Assembly: GCA_037903475.1 (NCBI GenBank)
Contig: JBAJFG010000492.1
Location: 1,736,001 to 1,800,000, forward strand
DNA from: Ancylostoma caninum
Lineage: Eukaryota; Nematoda; Chromadorea; Rhabditida; Ancylostomatidae
DNA: 64,000 bases
Direction of reading: 5' to 3'
The notes below the pieces were generated by a model. The model ran no database searches. It worked only from the letters and a program-made list of their open reading frames with translations, and was not told the DNA's origin. Position 1 is the stretch's first letter. Every line of letters begins with the position of its first letter. The translations under genes and the position numbers were made by a program. Positions 11,564-23,977 of the stretch are shown here, piece after piece.

Positions 11564-13298
11564 GTAACTAAACCTGCACTTTTTGAGAGGGAAAACTTAC
11601 GAGGATTCCCAATGGCTTCAAGTAGAATATGGAAAACAAGGAAGAGATCAAGGAAGAGGAAAAGTCTGTATTTTTTCAAAGCTAGACCAAAAACAAGGTC
11701 GGCAGGATCCAGAGCCCGGAAGTCTGGGGGGGGGGGACGGACAAAGACTCCGTCAAACGCGTCTATCTATCATCGTCTGGCTGCCAACCCCTAATCGCGC
11801 AAATTTCATCAAATATGCTGGTCCAGTATCCCGATGACACATATGCTAAGCTTCGTTCAAAGCTCACCACACTAATGATGCTAGTTCAGTCGGGCAGTGA
11901 GCAACTAACTTGTAACTTGGCCTCGTTGCAGCCGCTCATATCAGTCGGCTTGCAATTTAGCGTTAATTGTAGCCCTGTCGCCGGTCGAGTGCAGTATGTA
12001 CGCAACAATTTGATATCAATGCAGGCAGATGGGAAAACAAGGATCATAGCTGTAGAGGCTTATCATGTCTAGGCTAGTAGTTGCCCCATGAGACTACCGT
12101 CTAGCCGTGGTTATGAATGACGTAGTGGAAGAAAGAGTAAGCAGGAGGCGGGATCTCGAGAGTGTGATATTTCCACTGAGTGGACAAGGGGCAAAGGTCA
12201 CTTTACGCGCCATTGAACCTGAAACTAGCAGAGAAAACACCTACTATAGCATAGCAGAAGGCCAAGTGGTCTTTGCCTTTTCGTTTCTTTGCTGGAGAGA
12301 ACCAAAATAGTTTTGTAGGTCGCATGTTACTCTTGGAGAAGATTATTCATAACAAGACCTATAGAAGCTTCCCTTTGGGGCATTTGCGTGTAGCAGGAGA
12401 TTTTCAATTGTTCAGGAAGAACGGAGCAAAAAGCAGAGGACTAGAATCCTATATTTCCATATTCTATATTCATATTCTGAGAAATCCCAAGAGTTCTTCA
12501 ATATTAGACTCTTGACCCGCTGGAGCCTTCTCTCAGCTCATGAAAATAATTCGAAAATTTTATGTGATAATCATTACAAATATAATACGAAGCCATTAAA
12601 CTTTATGCAGACGGTGGGCGCAGCATATGTAATTTCTCATTGTTTACTTCTGATAATAAGTCGTTAATATATAATAATATCTTACTCTATATAAAGCGCA
12701 GACCCCCCCATCGCCGCGCGAGGGATGACAGGTCACGCTGTCATTGATCCACTCGCCTCGCCCCACCTCTTTTGCCCGCCGCCACGGGCTCAATTGCGAA
12801 AATTGACACGCCCAATGACACGCCCATGTATATGTATGTGTACAACATGGAAATCTTCAATTAGGACATCTAATTTGCAACGAAAACGGAATATCTTGGA
12901 TCTTTAAAGCAGAATGGGAGAACCACTGATGAAGCGAGTGTGATTTCGCAATCAGAGCCGTGAATCATCCAAATGCAGCAGTGTTGTACGGAAATTTTCG
13001 CTGCACTGCTTCTAAAGCATTAAGTAGTAATGGCAATTAGAAACTAACGGTCAGGGGAACAAATAATGGTCTCCAATATTGTGCTTATAAAATAGGAATA
13101 GAACGTTAGCGCAGTTTGTTCCTGTTAAAAGCTAATTCTGCCCGAACCATGACAATTTCGACTTTCAGCGCTATCCCAAATGAAAACGACTTGACCACGT
13201 GAGGAACTGTTTTGCTACTCATACAACGGAGCATGTAGATCCATATTGAACATAGTAAGAGTTAACCTCCAAACCGTTTAGGAACTATGCAGTTTCGC
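11564..13298. other. Gene-free stretch with a TATA-like site
   Basis: No supported exon was found. TATATAAAG occurs at about 12690 followed by GC-rich sequence, which could be a promoter, but no gene could be attached to it. The 85-codon ORF at 11815 has no splice or family support. Confidence 0.3.
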
Positions 13299-13363
13299 AG
13301 AAAATCACTGTCATCCGCGAAGCGCGGCGAAGCTGCGCTTCGTGTGGATGACAGCGATTTTCT
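13299..13363. repeat. Foldback hairpin at the head of the tandem array
   Basis: The left arm AGAAAATCACTGTCATCC (13299-13316) and the inverted right arm GGATGACAGCGATTTTCT (13346-13363) pair with one mismatch. The centre is built from CGCGAAGCG-type GC motifs resembling the hairpin core of the adjacent repeat units. The right arm abuts the first unit of the array. Confidence 0.8.
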
Positions 13364-15397
13364 AGAGTTTACCTAGCCCTGAGGTAACGTGGCACACGGG
13401 TTCGAGTCAGAGCGCCGCGAAGCGGCGCTCTGGCTCGGGGTAGTTTTTTTTCAGAGTTTACCTAGCCCTGAGGTAACGTGGCACACGGGTTCGAGTCAGA
13501 GCGCCGCGAAGCGGCGCTCTGGCTCGGGGTAGTTTTTTTTCAGAGTTTACCTAGCCCTGAGGTAACGTGGCACACGGGTCCGAGTCAGAGCGCCGCGAAG
13601 CGGCGCTCTGGCTCGGGGTAGTTTTTTTTCAGAGTTTACCTAGCCCTGAGGTAACGTGGCACACGGGTCCGAGTCAGAGCGCCGCGAAGCGGCGCTCTGG
13701 CTCGGGTAGTTTTTTTTTTCAGAGTTTACCTAGCTGGCACACGGGTCTAAGCGGCGCTCTGGCTCGGGGTAGTTTTTTTTTCAGAGTTTACCTAGCCCTG
13801 AGGTAACGTGGCACACGGGTCCGAGTCAGAGCGCCGCGAAGCGGCGCTCTGGCTCGGGGTAGTTTTTTTTTCAGAGTTTACCTAGCCCTGAGGTAACGTG
13901 GCACACGGGTCCGAGTCAGAGCGCCGCGAAGCGGCGCTCTGGCTCGGGGTAGTTTTTTTCAGAGTTTACCTAGCCCTGAGGTAACGTGGCACACGGGTCC
14001 GAGTCAGAGCGCCGCGAAGCGGCGCTCTGGCTCGGGGTAGTTTTTTTTTTCAGAGTTTACCTAGCCCTGAGGTAACGTGGCACACGGGTCCGAGTCAGAG
14101 CGCCGCGAAGCGGCGCTCTGGCTCGGGGTTTTTTTTTCAGAGTTTACCTAGCCCTGAGGTAACGTGGCACACGGGTCCGAGTCAGAGCGCCGCGAAGCGG
14201 CGCTCTGGCTCGGGGTAGTTTTTTTTCAGAGTTTACCTAGCCCTGAGGTAACGTGGCACACGGGTCCGAGTCAGAGCGCCGCGAAGCGGCGCTCTGGCTC
14301 GGGGTAGTTTTTTTTTCAGAGTTTACCTAGCCCTGAGGTAACGTGGCACACGGGTCCGAGTCAGAGCGCCGCGAAGCGGCGCTCTGGCTCGGGGTTTTTT
14401 TTTTCAGAGTTTACCTAGCCCTGAGGTAACGTGGCACACGGGTCCGAGTCAGAGCGCCGCGAAGCGGCGCTCTGGCTCGGGGTAGTTTTTTTTTCAGAGT
14501 TTACCTAGCCCTGAGGTAACGTGGCACACGGGTTCGAGTCTGGCTCGGGGTAGTTTTTTTTTCAGAGTTTACCTAGCCCTGAGGTAACGTGGCACACGGG
14601 TCCGAGTCAGAGCGCCGCGAAGCGGCGCTCTGGCTCGGGGTAGTTTTTTTTCAGAGTTTACCTAGCCCTGAGGTAACGTGGCACACGGGTCCGAGTCAGA
14701 GCGCCGCGAAGCGGCGCTCTGGCTCGGGGTAGTTTTTTTTTTCAGAGTTTACCTAGCCCTGAGGTAACGTGGCACACGGGTCCGAGTCAGAGCGCCGCGA
14801 AGCGGCGCTCTGGCTCGGGGTTCCTTTTTTTTCAGAGTTTACCTAGCCCTGAGGTAACGTGGCACACGGGTCCGAGTCAGAGCGCCGCGAAGCGGCGCTC
14901 TGGCTCGGGGTTCCTTTTTTTTCAGAGTTTACCTAGCCCTGAGGTAACGTGGCACACGGGTCCGAGTCAGAGCGCCGCGAAGCGGCGCTCTGGCTCGGGG
15001 TTTTTTTTTTCAGAGTTTACCTAGCCCTGAGGTAACGTGGCACACGGGTCCGAGTCAGAGCGCCGCGAAGCGGCGCTCTGGCTCGGGGTTCCTTTTTTTT
15101 CAGAGTTTACCTAGCCCTGAGGTAACGTGGCACACGGGTCCGAGTCAGAGCGCCGCGAAGCGGCGCTCTGGCTCGGGGTTTTTTTTTTCAGAGTTTACCT
15201 AGCCCTGAGGTTGGCACCTAGCGAGGTGGCACACGAGTCAGAGCGCCGCGAAGCGGCGCTCTGGCTCGAGTTTACCTAGCCCTGAGGTAACGTTTTTTCT
15301 GGCTCGGGGTAGTTTTTTTTTCAGAGTTTACCTAGCCCTGAGGTAACGTGGCACACGGGTCCGAGTCAGAGCGCCGCGAAGCGGCGCTCTGGCTCGG
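13364..15397. repeat. Hairpin minisatellite, ~24 copies of an ~89 bp unit ending in a T-run
   Basis: The block begins AGAGTTTACCTAGCCCTGAG and recurs 24 times with a period of 87-90 bp. Each full unit has: (a) an inverted pair TTACCT/AGGTAA around a 7-nt loop; (b) GTGGCACACGGGTYCGAGTC, where copies 1, 2 and 14 carry GGGTTCGAGTC, an exact tRNA box-B-like string, and the others GGGTCCGAGTC; (c) a 17-bp stem from CCGAGTCAGAGCGCCGC to its complement, with one G-T wobble and a GAA loop; (d) GGGGTAG or GGGGTTCC, then T7-T10. The copies starting near 13719, 14493, 15188 and 15268 are truncated or rearranged. Units are nearly identical, implying recent homogenisation. Whether it is transcribed is unknown; an ordinary minisatellite is the default reading. 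Confidence 0.95.
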
Positions 15398-18300
15398 TAA
15401 TGATATATATGATAAATAATAAATACCTTCTGATAACCTCAAATATACTGTCTAGAATGTTCCAATTTCCTGAGTGGGTTGTGCAGGAGCTGACAGATAA
15501 TGAACTCCTTATATACATATACGTACATGAGACAAGTTGCCACAAGACCACGTGGGGTTAGAGAAAGCACCTTTTTAAAAACTTTTAGAGAGGATGAGAA
15601 CTTTTTCTACAACCTAATACAAATGAACAAGAAGAAAGAATTCACAGCGCTTCTTGAAAAGAGATTCTGTATAGAGAAGGCATCATTGAGGAAAAGCAGC
15701 TTCTGATATTTTACAGTAGATGAAATAGAATCATTCTGCCAGTGAAGTGAGCAGAGATTTTAACTGACTTCACGGAAATGTGAAGTGATATTGCTTGACC
15801 TAATTCCCATCTTGATGCAGCCAGTAGATGAATCTCAGGGACGGATAGTTAATATTCTTCAGCTAGCAGTGGATTTTGTATGTAATTATCTTCACAAAAA
15901 CCTTTCTCGTGATTGCAATTTAGGAGCACACAAAAACTTTCTCAGCAGACTAGGATTAGCACAGCCTGCGAAGCGCCTTCAAGTAATTCATGTATTCAAA
16001 GATCTTAGGGTTTCGAGCATTGCAATGCGAATGCAAATAGTAGGCAAAAACAAAGTAGGCTCGAATTTTTTGTCACTTTTTTTGCATCTTAAGCATTCCC
16101 ATGGTTAATAATAGCGCCTTGTGGTGAATGCGAGCCTACCTACGCATTTTATGGGAGAATTTATTAAGAAGAAGAACTTCTGGAATTCTATGGAACATTT
16201 AGAGAGAAGCCGCCATCATGCCCTTCTGCTTTGGATCATGATGAAACATTTAAGAAGGGCTGACTCTTTCCTTTTTGCACTTAAACAGGCAGTGATGTCA
16301 ACGCTACAGAAACTTTCCTATGGATAACGATCAGTAAGCACAAAAGAATATCATGAATATTCAGTGGGCTAGTATTCGTTTGCCTAAAGAAACATTCAAA
16401 AAGCAGTAATAAAAGGATACACATATGGATGAGGGGCTCTTAGAGAAATTGTGTTTGAGTAGTCTAGCAATACCAAAACCTTCGTTGCAAGCTCGTGCAC
16501 ACTCTTATTCTCAGTTTTCCAGGGAAGAATATGAGAATTCGAATTGGAGGAGCAGTCGCTTCCGTCAAATAACTTTTCTTTCCAGGCGCTTTCCACTGCA
16601 GCACTCAAAACGGCTAAGCGCTTGAGGGCGTTTTGCGCTCTGACGCCTCCATTTCAGATATGCCCTAGGACAAGAACAAAACAATCCTAAAAGTGTGTGG
16701 AATTCACCGGAAAGACTATTCTGATCACATTTCGTGGATATTACAGGCCGGTCGCAATGAGAGGGGCGCGGGACAACCACGCATAGTTCCGCTAAAAAGA
16801 CATGGGTTTAGAAAAAATACTTTATAGTCTACTAATGGGTTTAAATGTAGCAAGAGTTCACTACTTAGTAATATGGAGCCTTTTGAACAGCCTTCTTGGC
16901 TTGATCTAAAGCTATCGCGTTGGTTCGGCGGTGTGAAATTCAAATTTTGCTCTCATCTTTATCGGCCGTTTTCACTATAGACTACTAGTTGATGGTCATT
17001 ATCACTTAAATGAATTCAATTTTCATTCAAGATAGAACAAAATGGGCTCGAAACGGGTATTCATAAAGAACCACAGGGTTAAAAGTGGAGAACTATGAAC
17101 ACAAAAATCCGACACCGACAAAAATCGTTAATAGGCATATACAAAAAAGCATTCTTTGAATTCGATTGGAGGGCAATTTTTGAAATAAGCCACTTTACTG
17201 GGTAAATGGATTCGCCCTTTCCAGGAAGACCAAAGAATATCCATGACATGTGCACACTTCCTAGAGTAATTTTATGCAGAACGGCCTCAAGTAATTAACT
17301 GTTATCGTTTTGCACGCTGTCATGACGGAAAATAATGGAAGTGAAATTGCTAAGCGATTGTTTACAAGTGAGCCATATGATCAGTATGGGGGTGCAAGAC
17401 GTATTTTCCATCACCCACTTCCTTGTGGCAGGTGAAAACTTTGTGCCTGAACCAACTCAAAGTTTTGTTGATGTCTACTCTTGGAGAATGTGAGTAAGCC
17501 AGTAGAGAATAGAGGAATTACCATGAAGTTTTACCTTCTTCCAGTTTCCTAACCCTGTCTTCCTCCAGTAACCAGTTTTTTATCGCCTGATGAGAGCTTT
17601 CTGCGCATCTGCTAAGCAAACGCAGAATATTTCGAAACAACGTCTTATCTTTTTAGTGAAGCAGTAGGAATATTTATATAAGTACCTACCTAATATACCT
17701 ATGTAAGACCGAATAACAACCGAATATTTCAATTAATTCCTTCATGCTTCAGCAACAGATAGAGAATTTCATTTGAGTATGCAATATAGAGACAAATTCC
17801 TACTACCTTTTATCTTCCCTGCGTGGTTTTGTTCCCCCTGTACTAGAAAATTTGAATTTTCAACTGATTTTAGTGCGAATATTCGAATGGAAATACATCG
17901 AGTAGGTAAGTTGGTCCTAAGTGGAGTAGTATTTAGTCACGAAATTGCAAGTGGCTAGCTGACCAGTGGCATCGCAAAAACTATTCAGCAACATATATAG
18001 TTTGAAAAGTAATGCCTTGCTTAATTTTTCTAGCTTTTTTCTCTTTGTTGTGGCGCATTCATTTTCCTAACAATGAGATTCGCCATAATTAGAAAAAAAT
18101 CTTGGACTTGCGCCCTAAGAGAACCACTTTTATGTTGGAAAGTTACCACTGCTGGACTTCTACATATATAAAGTTATATATGCATATAGTTATCGTCAAG
18201 CATTTTATGCCGGAACCTATTGTTACTCTCCTATGACCTGAATGACCAGTAATTGCTAACCGATGATGCTGTCGTCGATGACGAGGTCGAAAATTCGGCT

Positions 18301-19600
18301 GGGGTTCGAAGATCCTTCCTAATGCCTCCCCGTGGACCTTTATAGAGTTTCGTCAGGAATATGTTTATGAACGATAATTTTGCGGTGAACACCCCCTGGG
18401 TATTCCACAATGGTGGTTTTTGCTCAAATCCCGTGCTAATGGGAGAGACACGACAGGAAAATAAGCGAACAGTGGAAACCACCACATTCACCCAGAATTA
18501 GGCACGAAATATCGGGAAGGTAGGGCACGGGGGGACCCGCACATCTGTCCAGGATTGAGGAATGCACGATAACGACAACATGCAACCAGATTTCACCGAA
18601 AACCGGCGCAGTTTCGCCAAGCTCAAATGACGCTAATTTCCTCTGAATTAAGCGATGTACGACCAGTGTGGGACCACCAGAGTAAAATGCTTAAATGCAG
18701 TAAAGCGAACTTTTCCTGGGGAATTGTAAAACATGAGGTGTAGGACCTAAAAGGGTGTTCAAAACATAATAGTAACTATAGTTCCCAAGCATACTTCGAA
18801 AGGGCTTCTTTCTCTTTGTAGGTGGTAGTGTCAATTATCCTGATTACTTAGTAATGTTATTATTGGTTATTAAATGCTGGTAGATGTGTACTACTGGTTT
18901 CGGAGACGGTAGCTCTGCTGTCGCTCTGGTTTTTGATGTGTTTTCGAGGAGTGCGCGCTCCGAAGGAACTGGATACACATGACCAATAGAGGCACTCTCA
19001 CGAGGTGACTATGATTGAAGCGATCCACAAAGTTCACCTTCTTCCTGTGACGAGTCCTTTCTACGGAAGTGGCCCGAAAAAAAATTAAATAATTCATGAT
19101 CAAGGCTATTGCACTAGTATGAACAACAGCACAGCCACCAGAGCTCATCCGCGACAATGCACTCAACTCATAGTTTATGGAAGAATTTCCGGTAAGTCTA
19201 CAAACACAGGAAAAGTATAGACAGGAAAGGTAATGATACCCGAGTAGGGGTCCTGAAAGAGATGTGCTGAGGTCATATAATTGGGACTTTGAATGAATGA
19301 CGTGTACTTTATTAGATTCTCGCGATCCTTCACTTGCGATTGCACTTAGTCGAACATTACTATCCCCGGGTCTCGGCTGCAATATCGAGCAATTGGCTTT
19401 TGCAGAGCTCCCAATGAGTGCAAAAATTCAAAAGTTCGTAGGAGTGACGTTACTGTGTATCCAGCAGCTGAAAACTGCCTGGTAAGAAGCGGAGATGTAG
19501 AATGAGCTTCAAGCACCTCATCAACTCATAACATTAGTTCTATGGAGTTGACGACTTTAGTCGAAATTATCGTGGATTGGTAGCGAGTGTTTTCATGAAA
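15398..19600. other. Gene-free stretch
   Basis: AT-rich sequence with scattered small ORFs on both strands. None has consistent splice sites, phase or family similarity that I can see. The 86-codon minus ORF at 18231-18491 is somewhat GC-rich and could be a repeat-derived reading frame. Confidence 0.35.
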
Positions 19601-19660
19601 ATGTAAAAGAGCAACTCCACATATTAGAGAATCCTAATATGTGGAACTGCTCTTTTACAT
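19601..19660. repeat. Near-perfect 27-bp foldback
   Basis: The arms 19601-19627 (ATGTAAAAGAGCAACTCCAC...) and 19634-19660 are inverted copies with 25 of 27 matches, separated by AGAATC. Weaker pairing (TTGGTAG..GAGTG against CACTACAAACCAA) extends outward on both sides after a bulge. It could be a small foldback transposon, a template-switch palindrome, or a pre-miRNA-like hairpin. Confidence 0.85.
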
Positions 19661-22600
19661 CCACTACAAACCAACCCTTTCATCCTTCAATTCATCCATC
19701 TCTTCCTATACATTTAGATTTGTTTCGGTTGTTGTACGTAGTTATGCGGGCACCCGTAGGATAGCGTATTTATTTATTATAATCTATTTGGTTAAATTAT
19801 TCAAATTTATTCATTAATTTATTCTGCATGTTCAAAACACAAAGACCTAATCAGCTTGCCAATCACTTGTTCAACTAATCGCATATTGCTTACTTACACT
19901 ATACTTATTCACGAAACGATTCGTAAATTTTTGCATCACATCTTTTCCATGGCGCTATCGTGGATGTTTTAATTAGAACAAAATCTTGCTTTCCAGAAAC
20001 ACTTTTCACTCCTTTCCAGAAACATCCTTGTTTTTCAGAATTTTCCGGAGAGGTTGAAAAGTGTTATCCAGGGTGTTTTGATTGCCAACAAGATCCACAA
20101 GTGAAAAACAGCACAAGTCTCAATGCAGAAGAGAAAAGAAGCCCAATGGCTTTTCAATCAATCATATCAAACCATCCTGGCGAGGACTTTGAACCTCCAG
20201 AACCTTCACGAAAAATCTAGTTTCGTATAATCGGAGGATGACGAACTGTTTGGACGGAAACACTGCTGTTAACGTTTTTAGTTTTTTACTAAACACTTCA
20301 GATCCAAATAATCGTTAAACAGTGACAGCGAAGAGTGAAGCTTCAACTTAATGTCAGCAGTGAAAATGTGAAACCCGGTAGAATCCATGAGATGGGCGTT
20401 GTGCAGACATCGCTGCTGGTTGTTTATCGTCCACTTCGGGAGAATAGTGTCACCAGAGTAATATCCCATCCATTACTGCATTTTGTGTATGTGAGGTCCT
20501 GAGAACTGGGAGGTGCAGACCAACAGATTAGTCTCGTTGGGAATGACAGCCGACAATTTCAGAATTCCATGGAGCAGCTTAGCAAGAACTTCTTAGGTAG
20601 CAGACGCAGATAAATATCCCTGCTGGCTTACTCAGACAATCGTGGCGTCGAACAGCAGGTGGGACCCACATCGCCTCACCTACGTTTTGAGTTGGGGGAG
20701 CGGATATCGACGTGGATATCGACGTTCTGCTTGAGCAGAACGTGTTGCTCATGCCCCTGCACGTGCTGCAGTCCGCCGGGATTTCCCAGACGTGCTGCCG
20801 CAGAATTATTCCATGTTGAATTGAGGAATATTCACCATCTTAATGTATGGCGCATGTCAGCTGGATGGAGTGAGGAAGGTCTTCGGCGCAAGTCTAAGGG
20901 CTGGAGTTGGATTTGGGTGTGTGAAATACTCAAAACACAAAATGTTTGCTCTTCCATGAGCAATATTTTTGCTACGAATCCACAGCGGTGCTACTGCCTG
21001 GGCTGTCCCTGAGACCGGAACGTCGAACATCCATTGATCTTCGCGCTTATTCCAGCAGATTTTGCTTGATTTCCGGGCACAATTCGGGTAAAATCGAGCG
21101 TATTTCGCTCATTTTCTGGAGATTTACGTGTGTTTTTCGAGCGAAATGGGGAAATATTTGGGCGAAAAATAAGCGAAATCTGCTCGAAATCACACGTAAT
21201 CCGTTCAAATTTTGTCATCTGAACAGGTGTGAAGAAGAGGCACACCTTTGCTGGATAGAGGATAGCCGCGAGCGCACGTGGGGGGACGTCTGCCAGGGCA
21301 CGTGGGGGAACGTCCGCGATATGTGGAGGGGGGGGGGGTAAGTGCCCCGGGATTTGGGGTCCACCCCCAGGTACAACTAAAGGTGGACCCATTTCCACCT
21401 GCAGTCAACTCGCACGACTGCCTGAGTATGTGGACACTCTTGCTCTGAGGAGAACGATCTTGCTGCTCTTCTGGAGAAAATAAGTAGAGGAAATGCGCTA
21501 CAGTCCTTGTCCAAACAACCAAACGATACGAAACCGCACACGCAATCCGTCTATCTTTTTGAAAAGGACTGTAAGACTGCCTTCATACTTGACCGACGGT
21601 GAAGGCGGTTGGTGAATAAAAGATGCATACTGACAGGCGGGACAGACGGAGCGGTCGGAATATTCTCCGCTTGGGTGTTCAGACTTCGGTCGCTTTCACA
21701 GCCGAAAAAAATGCGCTAACTAAACATTTCATCAATGTAAGCAGGGAGATGATTGTGATGATCCGAGTGCTTAGTGACCGGTCTTTCATGAATATAGGCT
21801 TGTTTTCACTGGTCAAGAGGATAGCAGGCCGCTCCACTAACCATTACAGCGTTAGAATTTCCGACGGGATGAGCGTATTTTTGCTCACCGAAAAAACACC
21901 GTCGGTAGCGACCGATTTCTCACCGCCTAGTATGAACGCAGGCTAACACCGAAAGGCAATTGATTACGCAACACAACAATGCTTACTTTATGTACTTAAG
22001 ACAGTTTCATTGATTCAGCACATACTCCATCCGTTACCATTTTTCCAGTCACGGTTCAACAGAATTGTTTACACTGTATGCGTGCTCGTTGAGTGTGTGT
22101 TGCATTACTTACAATTAGTGATTCCAGTAGGCCATTGGCAAAAAGTGATAATGAGAAGGCTGTAACAGAACAAACGGTCCCTGCTACAGTTTTCCCCAGG
22201 CTTTAGATCGCAAAGCATAGGTTCTAAAGGAAAAAATAGCGCGCCCTTCCACTCAGTCGATTAAGTGTAATTTTTCGGTCACTTCGCACCACAAAGTACC
22301 GCTCATCAGGTCTGCCGCGCCGCATCACCTTTACTGCGTGGCAGCCGCGGTTGTCGGATGTTGCCTATGTTTGGCTCATTTTTTCCTTCTTCTTCTTAAG
22401 TTTTGTTTTTTTATTATGTTCCCACTTCCAAAATGCTGGGTTCAACGTGGCACCAAACAAGCAAAACATCAATAACGGCAAAGCCCGACAACCACAACAC
22501 CCAGCCGGTCTGCGGCAGACCAGATGGGCGATACTCCGTGCTGCAAAAACAGTTGGAAGTGTAGCTTACCCTAGGTCATTAGGACATTTTGAAGCTTATA

Positions 22601-23567
22601 ATCATTCGGGCACCAAACTGCACCTTTGAAGCAACTTTGAGGGAAGAAAAACCCTATATCCTTGAGTGTTTACAAGTATATTGAAGTCCGGTGAGGCAAT
22701 GGTTATGTGAATTGTACTGCGGTTTTCTTCAATTAGTTTGAGACAGTAGAGAGTCGAAAAGCACTATGATGACGCGAACTCATTGCACAAATGGGAATGT
22801 GCTCATATGCATAGTGCCGTAACAAGCGAACTCTACATATGAAAGGCTTCAAAATCGGACAACCTGGCTAATCCATGGATGATTTGCTCAGCATTGTTGT
22901 CGCGGAGGCGTGTTTGAAATGCTGCCATCAAATCAGACAAGAGCGGCTGCATACGACATATTCGTTGTGCAATTGAAGCTGACTATGCCAGGCAGAATAA
23001 ACAATCCAGAAAACTAGTCAAGAACAGAGGCAGTAGGTTTAGGAGCATTTTTTCTAGACTGAGACTCTGGCGAGGTGTAACAGAATTGTGTATGATTCTG
23101 TGGGCTGTGGTGAACATGTTATTCATACTTCGTGTATAGGTATGCGAAAATTTCGCTCAATTCGTCATTGTTGTCGCTGAGACGGCTCGATGTAAAGGAT
23201 TAGACATCAAGTACACTGCTGCACTAGTGTTGCCTACCTCACAGCCCACTTGAATGCTCATATCTAGCGAAATTAGTAGTTGCGGCGATAATTATTCGTT
23301 GTGCAGCGTTTTCATTCTAAACCTCAGAGTCAACCTGCTCATCAAGTCAGAAATCGAGAATGCAGCAACTTCATGGAAATCTCAGGTGGAATTGTGACGT
23401 AGATGCCTTAACGTCTGCCGTTGGGGAAGCTTTATAGCACTATACGATTTTGCACTGCGTTATAACTATCAATATCATCCTCATTATGATTTTACCAGGT
23501 ATTAATAACGTTACCAATTTTATAACTTCTTAGTGATGAGTTCGAAACGATCACTGTAGGTATGTAT
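19661..23567. other. Gene-free stretch with dispersed repeats
   Basis: No supported exon. It includes GC-rich stretches at about 20640-20800 (GATATCGACGT twice in tandem), a GAGCG-TATTT-CGCTC hairpin near 21097-21111, a G-run near 21330-21339, and the solitary repeat end at 21536-21571. ORFs of 90-135 codons here overlap one another on both strands. Confidence 0.35.
21536..21571 (-). repeat. Solitary end of the AAGATAGACGGATTGCG repeat
   Basis: CGCAATCCGTCTATCTTTTT followed by GAAAAGGACTG is the reverse complement of the left end of the foldback element at 52477-52651, with few mismatches. A diverged partner, CAGTCCTTGTC, lies about 45 bp upstream near 21500. Confidence 0.6.
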
Positions 23568-23783
23568 CAGTGGCGGACGGAGGGGGAGGGGGGGAGCGCC
23601 TCCTCCCCCCGAGAATGGGTCGCCAGATTTTTGAAATTAGTTTACAATACAAACAGCATTTTTAGTTGTTTATTCTTATTATTATTTTTAATATAATTTT
23701 TATTAATCATTCATTATTATAATTGCTATCTTTATTAATTTTATTTTCCCCCGCCTCCCGCCCACTTTCTGCGTCCGCCGCTG
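23568..23783. mobile_element. hAT-like MITE with 8-bp target duplication
   Basis: The termini are CAGTGGCGGACG (23568) and CGTCCGCCGCTG (ending 23783), inverted with one mismatch. They are flanked by GTATGTAT (23560-23567) and GTATGTAA (23784-23791), a 7 of 8 match as expected of hAT-type insertion. The 216-bp interior is AT-rich between G-rich left and C-rich right subterminal runs. No transposase is encoded. It is the best preserved of three copies in the window. Confidence 0.85.
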
Positions 23784-23913
23784 GTATGTAATCTGCCCAA
23801 AATTATTAGGTCTTCAAAAACACTGGCTATTGCTCTCCTTAGATTTCTTACCAATGCGTTGGGTAGTGAAACAGAATAGTGAATAAACAGATAAACTGGC
23901 GAATGAATGAGTG

Positions 23914-23977
23914 GATGAATGAATGAATGAATGAATGAATGAATGAATGAATGAATGAATGAATGAATGAATGAATG
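23914..23977. repeat. GAAT tetranucleotide microsatellite
   Basis: About 16 uninterrupted GAAT units. The repetitive FIHS-type ORFs on the minus strand here are translations of this microsatellite, not genes. Confidence 0.95.

Noticed and set aside
13567..13806. 79-codon ORF within the array
   Set aside because: It is a translation of tandem repeat units without start or codon context.
13364..15397. CRISPR-like array
   Set aside because: There are no unique spacers: the whole ~89 bp unit repeats, and the genome is animal. It is a minisatellite.
18231..18491. 86-codon minus ORF that feels familiar from worm assemblies
   Set aside because: I cannot name a family and suspect a dispersed repeat; not called as a gene.
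18891..19382. 163-codon minus-strand ORF
   Set aside because: No recognisable family, no splice context, and low-complexity coding signal. It may be chance; a protein search would be needed to revive it.
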